A stretch of DNA of 64,000 nt. Origin: Vibrio porteresiae DSM 19223. GTDB taxonomy: Bacteria > Pseudomonadota > Gammaproteobacteria > Enterobacterales > Vibrionaceae. Positions 17,817 to 26,459 of the stretch are shown piece by piece. The stretch lies in assembly GCF_024347055.1 (NCBI RefSeq), contig NZ_AP024895.1, positions 124,001 to 188,000 on the forward strand, given 5' to 3'. The notes beneath the pieces were generated by a model that was given only the letters and a program-made list of their open reading frames with translations, searched no databases and was not told where the DNA came from. The stretch's first letter is position 1, and each line of letters opens with the position of its first letter. A program made the position numbers and the translations under genes.

Positions 17817-19001
17817 TTAGTTATAAAGGGCTTTAGCAAACTCACGAATAAAGGAATTGACGATTTGCTTGCCATCAAATTGGGCTAGCGAACGAGCCAC
17901 GCAGTCATTATAAGAATCGCTTTGGATTGCATTAAGACCAAACCACATTTTTTCCGCTAAAGCTTCAGGTGTCATATCGGCCAAGTACTGGTCCAGTTCT
18001 CCCTGCATAATTTGAGAAACACCGCCTGGGCAGCGGGTGGCAACAACGGTTGTACCACAAGCAAGCGCTTCAATGATTACCATACCAAGCCCTTCAGACT
18101 TAGAGCTGAGAACAAATAAATCGGCATGATAAAACCACGCATAAGGGGGATTTTGTGCCCCTTTGAAAAAAACACGATCGCGAAGTTGCAGTTCATCAAC
18201 TAGTTTCTCTAAAGAGTCTCTTTCTTTACCATCCCCAACCAAAACCAAATCTTGAGTGACCTCATGGGATTGAACTAACCGATGATAAGCTCGAATCAAA
18301 AGAGGGAAGTTTTTGACAGGGTTTAGTCGTCCAAGTCCTAACAGATAAGGTCTAGGATGAAGTGCATCACGAGACCCCATAGGGTGTTCAGCTATACGGT
18401 CAAATTCGATTGGATTGCTGATCAATGCAGTTCTCTCGGGCACAAATTGATAACGTTGTACCATTTGCTGGAAGTTATCCATTACGCCTTGAGAAATGCA
18501 TACCATCTTGCGTTTGCCATACAAACGAGAAAAAGCCCAGCGGGAAAGAAAACCATAATGCTCTTGGGCTTGCACACTTTCACACACAAACACAAAACGA
18601 GAATCTTGTAATGGCCAGACATGTTCAAAAGTGCCATGACCACGAAAGATAATTAAATCAAAAGGTTTTCCTGCTTCTTGCTCCATCTGAGCCAATTTGT
18701 TCGCAAACACTTTTGCTTCAGCATAAGCAAAAAAGAGCGAATACGTTTTACGCATCAAAAGGTTAGATAGGCGACAAAGGATCAACCATAAAATGCTGAT
18801 ACCAGTCTGCAATACACCTTTTTTTACGTCTATCAAAGAGACAGGAATCGCTGGGTTTTCTGGCCTCAACTCGACACGACGATTTTTGAGATAGATAAGA
18901 TCAACCTCATGACCATCATCATGGCAGGCGCTCGCTAGGTTGACTGCGACACGCTCCATTCCGCCGATTTTAAGACTGTTAACGACCACAGCTATTTTCA
19001 T
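17817..19001 (-). CDS. Glycosyltransferase family 4
   Basis: This 394-residue GT-B enzyme starts MKIAVVVNSLKIGGMERVAV, the typical N-terminal glycine-rich loop. The donor-binding motif is SKSEGLGMVIIEALACGTT with the EX7E pair. It is the last gene of the leftward hldD-proximal group and follows the O-antigen ligase by 6 bp. It likely builds the outer core to which WaaL ligates O-antigen. Acceptor and sugar are unknown. Confidence 0.87.
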   Translation of the reverse strand: MKIAVVVNSLKIGGMERVAVNLASACHDDGHEVDLIYLKNRRVELRPENPAIPVSLIDVKKGVLQTGISILWLILCRLSNLLMRKTYSLFFAYAEAKVFANKLAQMEQEAGKPFDLIIFRGHGTFEHVWPLQDSRFVFVCESVQAQEHYGFLSRWAFSRLYGKRKMVCISQGVMDNFQQMVQRYQFVPERTALISNPIEFDRIAEHPMGSRDALHPRPYLLGLGRLNPVKNFPLLIRAYHRLVQSHEVTQDLVLVGDGKERDSLEKLVDELQLRDRVFFKGAQNPPYAWFYHADLFVLSSKSEGLGMVIIEALACGTTVVATRCPGGVSQIMQGELDQYLADMTPEALAEKMWFGLNAIQSDSYNDCVARSLAQFDGKQIVNSFIREFAKALYN

Positions 19002-19007
19002 AACATA

Positions 19008-20357
19008 TTACTCTGCTTGATGATTTTTCTTGAGTGAGGAAGCTAAGTAGAAGGTATACAAACACCCAAAAATGATATTGTGAGTGTAGACACCAAACGT
19101 CCGTGAGCTGAAGGTTTCAAAGAAGTTAACAACCAACCAGAACGCCATAAACATCATGGCAAAGACGGTAAATGATGTTAGCTCTGGGCGTTCTCTCTGC
19201 ACGATAAATAACGAACGGATAAGCCAGTAGTACATGGTATAAATCAACAATAGACCGACAATCCCATAAGAGACCAAGGTTTCTATATGAAAATTATGTA
19301 AGTGGCCGAATTCTGCTTTTAGCTCAGGAGGAAATTTATCTGACTGCTGAATCACTTGTTTAATAGCGGAGGCGCTGTTGCCTAAAATTGGATGCTCACC
19401 AATCCAATGTGAAGCTTCAATCCAAGAGTTGACCCTGATGCCGATACTGGTCATTGGAATATGTTGCCAATCACCCGAAATAATGGTGCTTATCACCGAG
19501 TTTTCAGTATCAACACGTTTTTCAACGATTGACGACGTACAAAACAGCCCAATCAATAAAGCAATGGTTAAATACAGGCCGACGAGGACTTTGCCTCGAC
19601 AGCGCTGACTATGAAAAGAGAGAAATATAGGAAGGACAACTAAAGCAACAGTTAGGGCTAACCAAGCTTGCCTTGATTGAGAGACGACCAATAACCAGGT
19701 TAGACCTGATAGAGCAAATGTATTCAATATGAGTAAAACAATCTTATGCAGTTTTTTAAGGTCACTGGTTGCTCCCCAGTAATAGTTAAAGCCACACACT
19801 ATCATGCCAACGCCAGCAAACATCGAAGTGAACTGAGCGTTTTTAATATCAAAATCTGCGCGAATACCAGATAGTGCTCTTAGCATATCCTGATGGAAAT
19901 CAGGAGCAAAAAACAATGCGACGTAGATACCTAGCACAAAAGTACCAAGCAGAGTTAAAACGCGACGAGTGGACCCTTTTAACCAATACGCAATAAACAC
20001 AAAACTAAACAATTTGGCAAGGCGATCTAATGTTGGGATATCTCTAGCAAATTCTGGGTGTGTATAGAGAGCATTAGCCCAACTGAGAATCTGCGCAATC
20101 AGCACTAATCCGAGTAACTTCACCATAGGATCACGCATCAGCGTTTTTCTTTCGGTGATTAATAAGGGAGCCGAAAAAATCATAAAAAGGGTAAATAGGT
20201 TTCTACCAATACTTTCAAAACCAACAGAGACAAAAGCGATAACACAAAGCAGTACCAAAATGGTCTGGTGTACCGTTCTATGTCGATAAAAACGTTGAAG
20301 AGTATTTAGATAACTCTCTGGCCGAGGCGATTTATTCATGGTGTCAGATGGGTTCAT
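19008..20357 (-). CDS. waaL: O-antigen ligase (WaaL-like)
   Basis: This 449-residue polytopic protein has about ten to twelve hydrophobic segments and a large central periplasmic loop. The conserved HNFHIETLVSYGIVGLLLIY contains the His near the ligase active site. Wzy_C-domain proteins include both O-antigen ligases and polymerases. The setting next to waaF in the core cluster, away from the glycan unit genes, favours WaaL, which joins undecaprenyl-linked O-antigen to the core. The start at 20357 is followed by a second Met after six residues. Confidence 0.83.
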   Translation of the reverse strand: MNPSDTMNKSPRPESYLNTLQRFYRHRTVHQTILVLLCVIAFVSVGFESIGRNLFTLFMIFSAPLLITERKTLMRDPMVKLLGLVLIAQILSWANALYTHPEFARDIPTLDRLAKLFSFVFIAYWLKGSTRRVLTLLGTFVLGIYVALFFAPDFHQDMLRALSGIRADFDIKNAQFTSMFAGVGMIVCGFNYYWGATSDLKKLHKIVLLILNTFALSGLTWLLVVSQSRQAWLALTVALVVLPIFLSFHSQRCRGKVLVGLYLTIALLIGLFCTSSIVEKRVDTENSVISTIISGDWQHIPMTSIGIRVNSWIEASHWIGEHPILGNSASAIKQVIQQSDKFPPELKAEFGHLHNFHIETLVSYGIVGLLLIYTMYYWLIRSLFIVQRERPELTSFTVFAMMFMAFWLVVNFFETFSSRTFGVYTHNIIFGCLYTFYLASSLKKNHQAE

Positions 20358-20425
20358 TATTTAAACATTACTTAGTAAAACGGATTGATTTGCCTTGTTG
20401 TTATTGTATCGGCAGCAATCATAAT

Positions 20426-21463
20426 TTATTCAATAGGAACGATTAAAGAAATCACATGCTGACTACTCAAATCGGTTAAACAGCGCAAATGCCCAAGCGG
20501 ACATTGACGTTGAAAGCAGGGGCGACACTCTATATCGGTACTAACGATATTCACCTTATCGGTGAGTGGTGGAGTGTAATCAGGAGAAGTGGATCCATAA
20601 ATGCCGATAACGTGACAACCGACAGCAGCAGCAACGTGCATTAACCCCGAATCGTTGCTGACTACGGTTTTGCATGCACCAAGAAGATCCACAGCTTGAA
20701 TCAAGCTGGTAGCTCCTGCCAAATTATGCAGTTTTGTTCGTTGTTCTTCGCCAACGAATTGAACGATCTCTTCACACGTCGCATGGTCTTTTTTTGAACC
20801 AAACAGCCAAACTTGATAGCCTTGTTTAACTGCGTGCTGGGCGACTTCTGCGTAGTGTTTCGTTGGCCACTGTTTCGCTGGGCCAAATTCTGCACCAGGG
20901 CAAAGGCCAATCACTGGGTTATCCAGGTTCAATGCCAATTGATGTAGAGCCTGTTGCTGAGTCTCTTGGTTCACTGTGAGCTTAGGTATTGGCAATGTTG
21001 ATAACCCACCTAATGAACTAGAATCGACCATTTCTTTTTTAGGATGAGCTAATGCGACTAGTCGCTCTACCATATATTTAAATAAGTTACGATTAGGGCG
21101 AATATCATTCAATAAGCCATAGCGCATTTCCCCTTTCCAACCAATACGTTTTGGAATTCGAGCAAAGAAAGGGACCAATGCGGATTTGGCTGAACGAGGT
21201 ATAACATAAGCTCGGTCATACTGTTCTGTACGTAACTGACGACCAATGCTGTAACGAGTTTTGATATCAAAAGCACCATGTTCCAGAGGCATTTCTAATG
21301 CATGGCGAACTTCTGGCATGCGCTCAAGGATCGGTTTGCACCAACCTGGAGCTAATACATCAATGATAAGTTCCGGATCTTGTTCCTTTAGGCGCTTAAA
21401 TAGCGATTGTGACATCACCATATCGCCGACCCATGAAGGGCCAATAATTAACACTTTGCTCAT
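20426..21463 (-). CDS. waaF: ADP-heptose:LPS heptosyltransferase II
   Basis: WaaF adds the second L-glycero-D-manno-heptose to the inner core. The 345-residue sequence has the family N-terminus KVLIIGPSWVGDMVMSQSL, the IGWKGEMRYGLLNDIR segment specific to WaaF, GLCPGAEFGPAKQWP, and the donor-site SNDSGLMHVAAAVGCHVIGIYG. The start overlaps the stop of the upstream acyltransferase gene by 4 bp. ADP-heptose would be made in part by HldD encoded at 23852-24793. Confidence 0.96.
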   Translation of the reverse strand: MSKVLIIGPSWVGDMVMSQSLFKRLKEQDPELIIDVLAPGWCKPILERMPEVRHALEMPLEHGAFDIKTRYSIGRQLRTEQYDRAYVIPRSAKSALVPFFARIPKRIGWKGEMRYGLLNDIRPNRNLFKYMVERLVALAHPKKEMVDSSSLGGLSTLPIPKLTVNQETQQQALHQLALNLDNPVIGLCPGAEFGPAKQWPTKHYAEVAQHAVKQGYQVWLFGSKKDHATCEEIVQFVGEEQRTKLHNLAGATSLIQAVDLLGACKTVVSNDSGLMHVAAAVGCHVIGIYGSTSPDYTPPLTDKVNIVSTDIECRPCFQRQCPLGHLRCLTDLSSQHVISLIVPIE

Positions 21464-22452
21464 TTTGTATCACTTTTTTGTAATTGAGCCTTTGCTTCTC
21501 TATAAAAGTCGCGACCGTCAGGTTGAGTTTTCAACAAACGCAACGTCCACATATATTGCTCTGGTGACTGAGAAACCGTCTGTTCGATAAACTGGTTCAT
21601 CATGCGAGCATCTTGCTCTTCAGATTGCGTAGGAAAATCACCAAAAGCTGGGTAAATATCCACGGCGTATCTCCCAGTTTTTGCGTCTATTGAAGTAAAC
21701 ACAGGGACAATAGCTGCTCTTGAGAGTTTAGACAATTTTCCTAGTCCTTTCAGAGTTGCTTTGGTTGTCGCAAAAAAATCCACAAAAACACTGACATCGG
21801 CACCGTGGTCTTGATCGGGCAAATAGTAGCCAAGATAGCCGTCACGAACCGATTTAATAAAAGGCTTCACTCCATCGTCACGTTCGTGCACTTTGCCACC
21901 ATATTGGACTCGTTGACGATGCATAAGCCAATCTTGAACTTCGTTTTTTTGTTTTTTAGCCATTGCGGCAACGGGCAAGTCTAAAGAGGCGAGCAGAATA
22001 GCGGGAATATCAATGGTCCAATAGTGTGGTACCAATAGAATGACATTCTTACCTTGCTCTTGTGCGGCTTGGATATGCTCTAGACCGCGAATATCACATT
22101 GTTGCCGTAACCAGTTACGACTTTTTAGTGTCAGTAAGCCAAAACCAGTAAGGAATACACCCGCAGTAATCAAGGTGTTGAGCAGTATCTGCTCTCGCTC
22201 TTCAACGCTTTGTTCTGGGAAACAATGCGCTAAGTTTGTGCGTGCATTAAGCATCGTGCCTGTTTTCTTTTTGATCATCTTATTGGCTAACTTGGTTGAT
22301 AACCAATAGCGAAACTGATGAGGAAGTAAAGAGAACGGGATCCACACAACCAAAGTTAACCAGGTACCCCAGTATTTAGGCGCGAAAAAACGCCAAGTTA
22401 ACCGCGGGTTATACGCTTTAGGGTCGAAATCATCACGAGCAGAAGAAGGCAT
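21460..22452 (-). CDS. Lipid A late acyltransferase (LpxL/LpxM family)
   Basis: This 330-residue protein has one N-terminal hydrophobic segment (WLTLVVWIPFSLLPH) and the HX4D catalytic motif in VPHYWTIDIPAILLA. Further family segments are YLPDQDHGAD and the C-terminal QYMWTLRLLKTQPDG, as in secondary acyltransferases that esterify the hydroxy fatty acids of lipid A. Translational coupling to waaF is unusual enough to note. LpxL, LpxM or the Vibrio LpxN-type specificity cannot be decided by eye, so no symbol is given. Confidence 0.88.
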   Translation of the reverse strand: MPSSARDDFDPKAYNPRLTWRFFAPKYWGTWLTLVVWIPFSLLPHQFRYWLSTKLANKMIKKKTGTMLNARTNLAHCFPEQSVEEREQILLNTLITAGVFLTGFGLLTLKSRNWLRQQCDIRGLEHIQAAQEQGKNVILLVPHYWTIDIPAILLASLDLPVAAMAKKQKNEVQDWLMHRQRVQYGGKVHERDDGVKPFIKSVRDGYLGYYLPDQDHGADVSVFVDFFATTKATLKGLGKLSKLSRAAIVPVFTSIDAKTGRYAVDIYPAFGDFPTQSEEQDARMMNQFIEQTVSQSPEQYMWTLRLLKTQPDGRDFYREAKAQLQKSDTK

Positions 22453-22642
22453 GTAAATCTCAAATCTATAACTAGTTACACTAATAAATGAGTCGGTAGT
22501 ATAGCAGTCAGGTACTGAGAAGGAAGATAAGTTGATTAAACAAGAGGCTATTTTTGCGTAAATAGTCGCTTTAGATATTGAACAATGGGGTTAGTGGGAA
22601 TAGCGGCTAGCGAACATGTCACTAACCGCAAGTTTAGATCAG

Positions 22643-23809
22643 TTAGTCGTTACCAAACAAATCACGGGTATAGACTTTGCTTTCAACATCAGCCAACTCT
22701 TTTGCCATGCGGTTTGACACGATGACATCGGCTTCTTGTTTGAACGCGTCTAAGTCACGAACGACACGAGAGTTAAAGAATTGGTCTTCTTTTAGCACTG
22801 GTTCGTAAACGATAACTTCAATACCTTTTGCTTTAAGGCGTTTCATAATGCCTTGGATAGAAGAAGCACGGAAGTTATCTGAGCCTGACTTCATGATCAG
22901 ACGATAAACACCAACCACTTTAGGTTTGCGTTTGAGAATGCTATCCGCAACGAAATCTTTACGGGTACGGTTAGCTTCTACAATCGCATTAATAAGGTTG
23001 TTGGGAACGTCATGATAGTTAGCTAATAACTGCTTAGTATCTTTAGGTAGGCAGTAACCGCCATAACCAAATGAAGGGTTGTTGTAATGAGAGCCGATGC
23101 GAGGATCTAAACCAACACCTTCAATGATTTGACGAGCATCGAGGCCGTGAACTTCAGCATAAGAATCTAGCTCGTTAAAGTAAGCAACACGCATCGCCAA
23201 ATAGGTATTGGAGAACAGCTTAACGGCTTCGGCTTCCGTTGAATGAGTAAAGATGACTGGAATGTCCTCTTTCTCAGCGCCTTCAACCAGTAAATCAGCA
23301 AAAATTTTTGCCCGTTCACTTTGTTCGCCAATGATAATACGAGATGGGTAAAGGTTATCGTATAGCGCTTTTCCTTCACGCAAAAACTCTGGCGAGAAAA
23401 TAATGTTGTCGCAGTTCAACTCTTCTTTGATACGAGCGGTATAGCCTACTGGTACAGTAGACTTAATGATCATGGTAGCGTGAGGGTTAATGGCCATCAC
23501 GTCTTTGATCACTGCTTCTACTGATGACGTATCAAAGTAGTGAGCTTCTGAGTCATAGTTCGTTGGAGTGGCAATAACGACGTATTCGGCATCGACATAA
23601 GCTTCATTTTTGTCTGTCGTTGCTACGAAGTTTAGCTCTTTGGTACTTAAAAAACGCTCGATCTCTGAATCAACTATTGGAGATTGCTTTTTGTTAAGCA
23701 TTGCCACTTTTTCTGGAATGATATCCAGAGCCACTACTTTATGATGCTGAGATAGAAGCATGGAGATTGATAACCCCACATACCCAGTACCTGCTACTGC
23801 AATTTTCAT
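22643..23809 (-). CDS. ugd: UDP-glucose 6-dehydrogenase
   Basis: Ugd oxidises UDP-glucose to UDP-glucuronate with two NAD+. The 388-residue sequence starts MKIAVAGTGYVGLSISMLLS with the Rossmann loop. It contains STVPVGYT, the substrate-binding SPEFLREGKALYD, and FGYGGYCLPKDTKQL with the catalytic Cys. It lies between the acyltransferase gene and hldD. Together with the epimerase at 4337-5341 it can supply UDP-GlcA and UDP-GalA for core or capsule. Confidence 0.97.
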   Translation of the reverse strand: MKIAVAGTGYVGLSISMLLSQHHKVVALDIIPEKVAMLNKKQSPIVDSEIERFLSTKELNFVATTDKNEAYVDAEYVVIATPTNYDSEAHYFDTSSVEAVIKDVMAINPHATMIIKSTVPVGYTARIKEELNCDNIIFSPEFLREGKALYDNLYPSRIIIGEQSERAKIFADLLVEGAEKEDIPVIFTHSTEAEAVKLFSNTYLAMRVAYFNELDSYAEVHGLDARQIIEGVGLDPRIGSHYNNPSFGYGGYCLPKDTKQLLANYHDVPNNLINAIVEANRTRKDFVADSILKRKPKVVGVYRLIMKSGSDNFRASSIQGIMKRLKAKGIEVIVYEPVLKEDQFFNSRVVRDLDAFKQEADVIVSNRMAKELADVESKVYTRDLFGND

Positions 23810-23851
23810 ATTATTAAGCCTTAAGATATTGAAAATTAATTTGTATCGCTT

Positions 23852-24793
23852 CTAGCCATTAATGATTTTCATGTATTCAGCGACACCTTCAGCTACGGTC
23901 TTAAATTGAACGTCGCACCCAGAAGCGCGCAGTTTTGTTAAGTCCGCTTGTGTAAATTCTTGGTACGCACCTTTTAGATGTTCTGGGAATGGAATAGTTT
24001 CAATCGTGCCTTTACCGTGATGCTTAATCACTGCGTTAGCCACTTCCTCGAAAGATTCCGCATTACCCGTACCACAGTTAAATATGCCGGAAACACCATG
24101 TTCCATAAACCAAAGGTTTACTGCGGCTACGTCACCCACGTAAACAAAGTCACGTTTAAACCCTTCACTACCTGCAAAGAGCTTTGGATTTTCGCCTGCA
24201 TTCATTTGATTATTCAAATGAAACGCGACAGAGGCCATTGAACCTTTATGGTTCTCACGTGGACCATAAACATTAAAGTAACGGAAACCAGTAACTTGCG
24301 ACAGAGTTTCGTTATGCTCTTGGGCATCTTGCCACAAACGACGCACATAATTATCAAATTGCTGTTTGGAATAACCATAAACATTTAGAGCACCTTCATA
24401 TTGAGGTTCCTCAATAAACGTAGTGGTTTCGCCATAAGTGGCAGCAGAAGAGGCATAAAGGAAAGGAATTTCACGATCTAAGCAGTAGTGCAATAGCTCT
24501 TTAGAGTACTCATAGTTATTGAGCATCATGTACTTACCATCCCACTCAGTGGTGGCTGAACAAGCACCTTCATGGAATACCGCATCAATCGGACCAATAT
24601 CATCGCCGGCCATGATTTGAGTAATAAAATCATCACGATCCATATAGTCTGCTATCTTTAAATCGACCAGATTTTTAAATTTACGGCCGTTTTTAAGGTG
24701 ATCCACCACGAGAATATCAGTGATGCCACGAGCGTTGAGTGCTTTTACAATGTTGCTGCCAATCATGCCAGCGCCGCCAGTTACTATAATCAT
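23852..24793 (-). CDS. hldD: ADP-L-glycero-D-manno-heptose 6-epimerase
   Basis: HldD (RfaD/GmhD) converts ADP-D-glycero-D-manno-heptose to the L-glycero form used by WaaC/WaaF. The 313-residue protein has GGAGMIGSNIV, FHEGACSAT, the catalytic YGYSKQQFD, and RDFVYVGDVAAVN. It is the classical left border of the O-antigen locus in vibrios (called gmhD there). Its promoter is at 24832-24860, facing left, back-to-back with the JUMPstart/ops region of the O-antigen operon. Confidence 0.98.
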   Translation of the reverse strand: MIIVTGGAGMIGSNIVKALNARGITDILVVDHLKNGRKFKNLVDLKIADYMDRDDFITQIMAGDDIGPIDAVFHEGACSATTEWDGKYMMLNNYEYSKELLHYCLDREIPFLYASSAATYGETTTFIEEPQYEGALNVYGYSKQQFDNYVRRLWQDAQEHNETLSQVTGFRYFNVYGPRENHKGSMASVAFHLNNQMNAGENPKLFAGSEGFKRDFVYVGDVAAVNLWFMEHGVSGIFNCGTGNAESFEEVANAVIKHHGKGTIETIPFPEHLKGAYQEFTQADLTKLRASGCDVQFKTVAEGVAEYMKIING

Positions 24794-24831
24794 AGAGATT
24801 CCTAAGTCCGTTGAGTGATGAAAATAGAGGC

Positions 24832-24860
24832 ATTATATCGACTAAAAAAAAGCATGTAAT
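24832..24860 (-). promoter_or_regulatory. Promoter of hldD
   Basis: On the minus strand ATTACA (24855-24860) and TATAAT (24832-24837) are spaced by 17 bp, 38 bp upstream of the hldD ATG. Confidence 0.65.
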
Positions 24861-24959
24861 CACAAAACTCATGGTTTCAGTGCTTTAGACTCGCCCAATA
24901 AAATGTAATCAGTTACAATTAAAACAGTTAAATATCGATGATAAATCAAACTAGATAGC

Positions 24960-24992
24960 TTTTGGAGTGCTAAGTTCCAAGGGCGGTAGCGT
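24960..24992 (+). promoter_or_regulatory. JUMPstart with ops element (RfaH recruitment)
   Basis: GGCGGTAGCGT at 24982-24992 is an exact ops element, preceded by TTTGGAGTGCTAAGTTCCAA, which resembles the JUMPstart 5' part. Ops elements recruit RfaH to RNA polymerase for long polysaccharide operons. The first IS sequence starts 8 bp downstream, so the original first O-antigen gene is gone or displaced. Confidence 0.88.
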
Positions 24993-24999
24993 TCCCAAT

Positions 25000-25137
25000 C
25001 AGGGAAACCGCATGAACATCCTTGATTTTAAAGGGCTGAACTAAGCACAGAATTCTTTATATCACCACGATTTTTATTGACCTTTCTCGCATGTTTTTAC
25101 ATTTACAAAGGAGCGATTTGTAGATCATTTTCATTGT
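25000..25137 (+). mobile_element. ISAs1 type-B left-end fragment
   Basis: These 138 bp start with the terminal repeat CAGGGAAACCGCATGAAC and match the first ~138 bp of the complete type-B element at 26460 with a few differences. The fragment stops where the type-A element begins at 25138, and no transposase remains. Confidence 0.88.
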
Positions 25138-25326
25138 CAGGGCAAACGCATGAAACCCCTTGGTTTTAAAGGCCTGTAGAAAAGGTTATTTTTGGAAGAG
25201 CCGTTCGGTTTACCATCATTACATAAACCTTAAATCACAATAAGTTAATCGATCATGATGATCAACAAGTTCCTTATTATGACTTTGTGATCTGATAGCC
25301 TCACTATCAATCACTTAGTTTAACTC

Positions 25327-26451
25327 ATGGATAAAAAATCGTTGTTTGAGCATCTTTCTATCGTAAGAGATTTTCGTCAAGACTGGAAAGTCGACCATAA
25401 ATTGACAGATATTTTGTTCCTAACCGTTTGTGCCGTGATTGGCGGAGCAGATGGTTGGGATGAGATAGAAGATTTTGGTCGAATTCACGAGTCTTGGTTT
25501 AGAGCCAGAGGAGAGTTTGAGCAAGGCATACCGAGTCGAGATACCATTCGGCGGGTGATGAGTAAGATTAATCCATCGAAGTTGCAACAAGCCTTCATTG
25601 CTTGGATGAAAACGTGTCATGAGCTAACGGGCGGTGACATTATTGCCATTGATGGTAAGACATTGAGGCGCTCTTTCTCAAAAGAACACAGTGCCATTCA
25701 TATGGTCAGTGCGTTCTCGGTGAAAAATTCGATTGTGTTAGGACAAGTAAAAACAGAAGAGAAGTCGAATGAGATCACCGCCATCCCAGAGTTATTGGAG
25801 CTACTTGATATAAGCGGTTGTTTAGTGACGTTAGATGCGATGGGTTGCCAAACAAAAATAGCCAATAAAATCATCGAGTCCGGAGCGGACTATTTTCTGG
25901 CGGTCAAAGGGAATCAAGGTCGATTGGAAGAGGCATTTATAAAGCACTTTCCGATGCCCGCAATCCTGACATGGCGCGGAGACAGTTACGTGACCACGAA
26001 CAAAATCGAGCATGGACGGCAAGAGCAGAGGCTTTATATCACCAGTGACTTATTTGATGACTTTGTAGACTTGGGCTTTGAATGGCGAGGCATGAAGACA
26101 TTGGGAGTCTCGATGTACATGCGCAGCAATCCTGGTGAAAAACCGAATGCAGATGAGATATTTATTCGTTATTACATCAGCTCAAGGACATTGAGTGCAG
26201 AGCAATTTGCCGAGTCTATCCGTAGTCGTTGGCATGTAGAAAATAAGCTGCATTACAAGTTGGATGTGGGGTTCAACGAAGACCAAAGTCGGATACGAGC
26301 AGACGATGGATCAGAAAATTTTGCTAGGATCCGCCATATGTGTATTTCACTACTTTCGAATGAAAAGACGTTCAAAGGAGGAGTGAAACGCAAAAGGAAA
26401 ATGGCTGGGATGAGCGAAGCGTATTTAGAGAAGGTACTTGCAGCCCTTTAG
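25327..26451 (+). CDS. ISAs1-family transposase, copy A1
   Basis: This full-length 374-residue DDE transposase of the ISAs1/H-repeat group has LTVCAVIGGADGWDEIEDFG, IAIDGKTLRRS, TLDAMGCQTKIA, LAVKGNQG and WHVENKLHYKLDVGFNEDQSR. It is nearly identical to copy A2 (28084-29208). One visible difference is Arg for His in SIRSRWHVENK (A2 has SHWHVE, and type B SHWLVE), a position otherwise conserved here, so activity may be affected. IS1358 of V. cholerae and V. anguillarum belongs to this family and also lies in O-antigen regions. Confidence 0.92.
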   Translation: MDKKSLFEHLSIVRDFRQDWKVDHKLTDILFLTVCAVIGGADGWDEIEDFGRIHESWFRARGEFEQGIPSRDTIRRVMSKINPSKLQQAFIAWMKTCHELTGGDIIAIDGKTLRRSFSKEHSAIHMVSAFSVKNSIVLGQVKTEEKSNEITAIPELLELLDISGCLVTLDAMGCQTKIANKIIESGADYFLAVKGNQGRLEEAFIKHFPMPAILTWRGDSYVTTNKIEHGRQEQRLYITSDLFDDFVDLGFEWRGMKTLGVSMYMRSNPGEKPNADEIFIRYYISSRTLSAEQFAESIRSRWHVENKLHYKLDVGFNEDQSRIRADDGSENFARIRHMCISLLSNEKTFKGGVKRKRKMAGMSEAYLEKVLAAL

Positions 26452-26459
26452 GGATGGGC
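26450..26459 (+). repeat. Target site duplication of type-B element, left copy
   Basis: AGGGATGGGC directly precedes the type-B left end and is repeated exactly at 27788-27797 after its right end. Confidence 0.92.
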
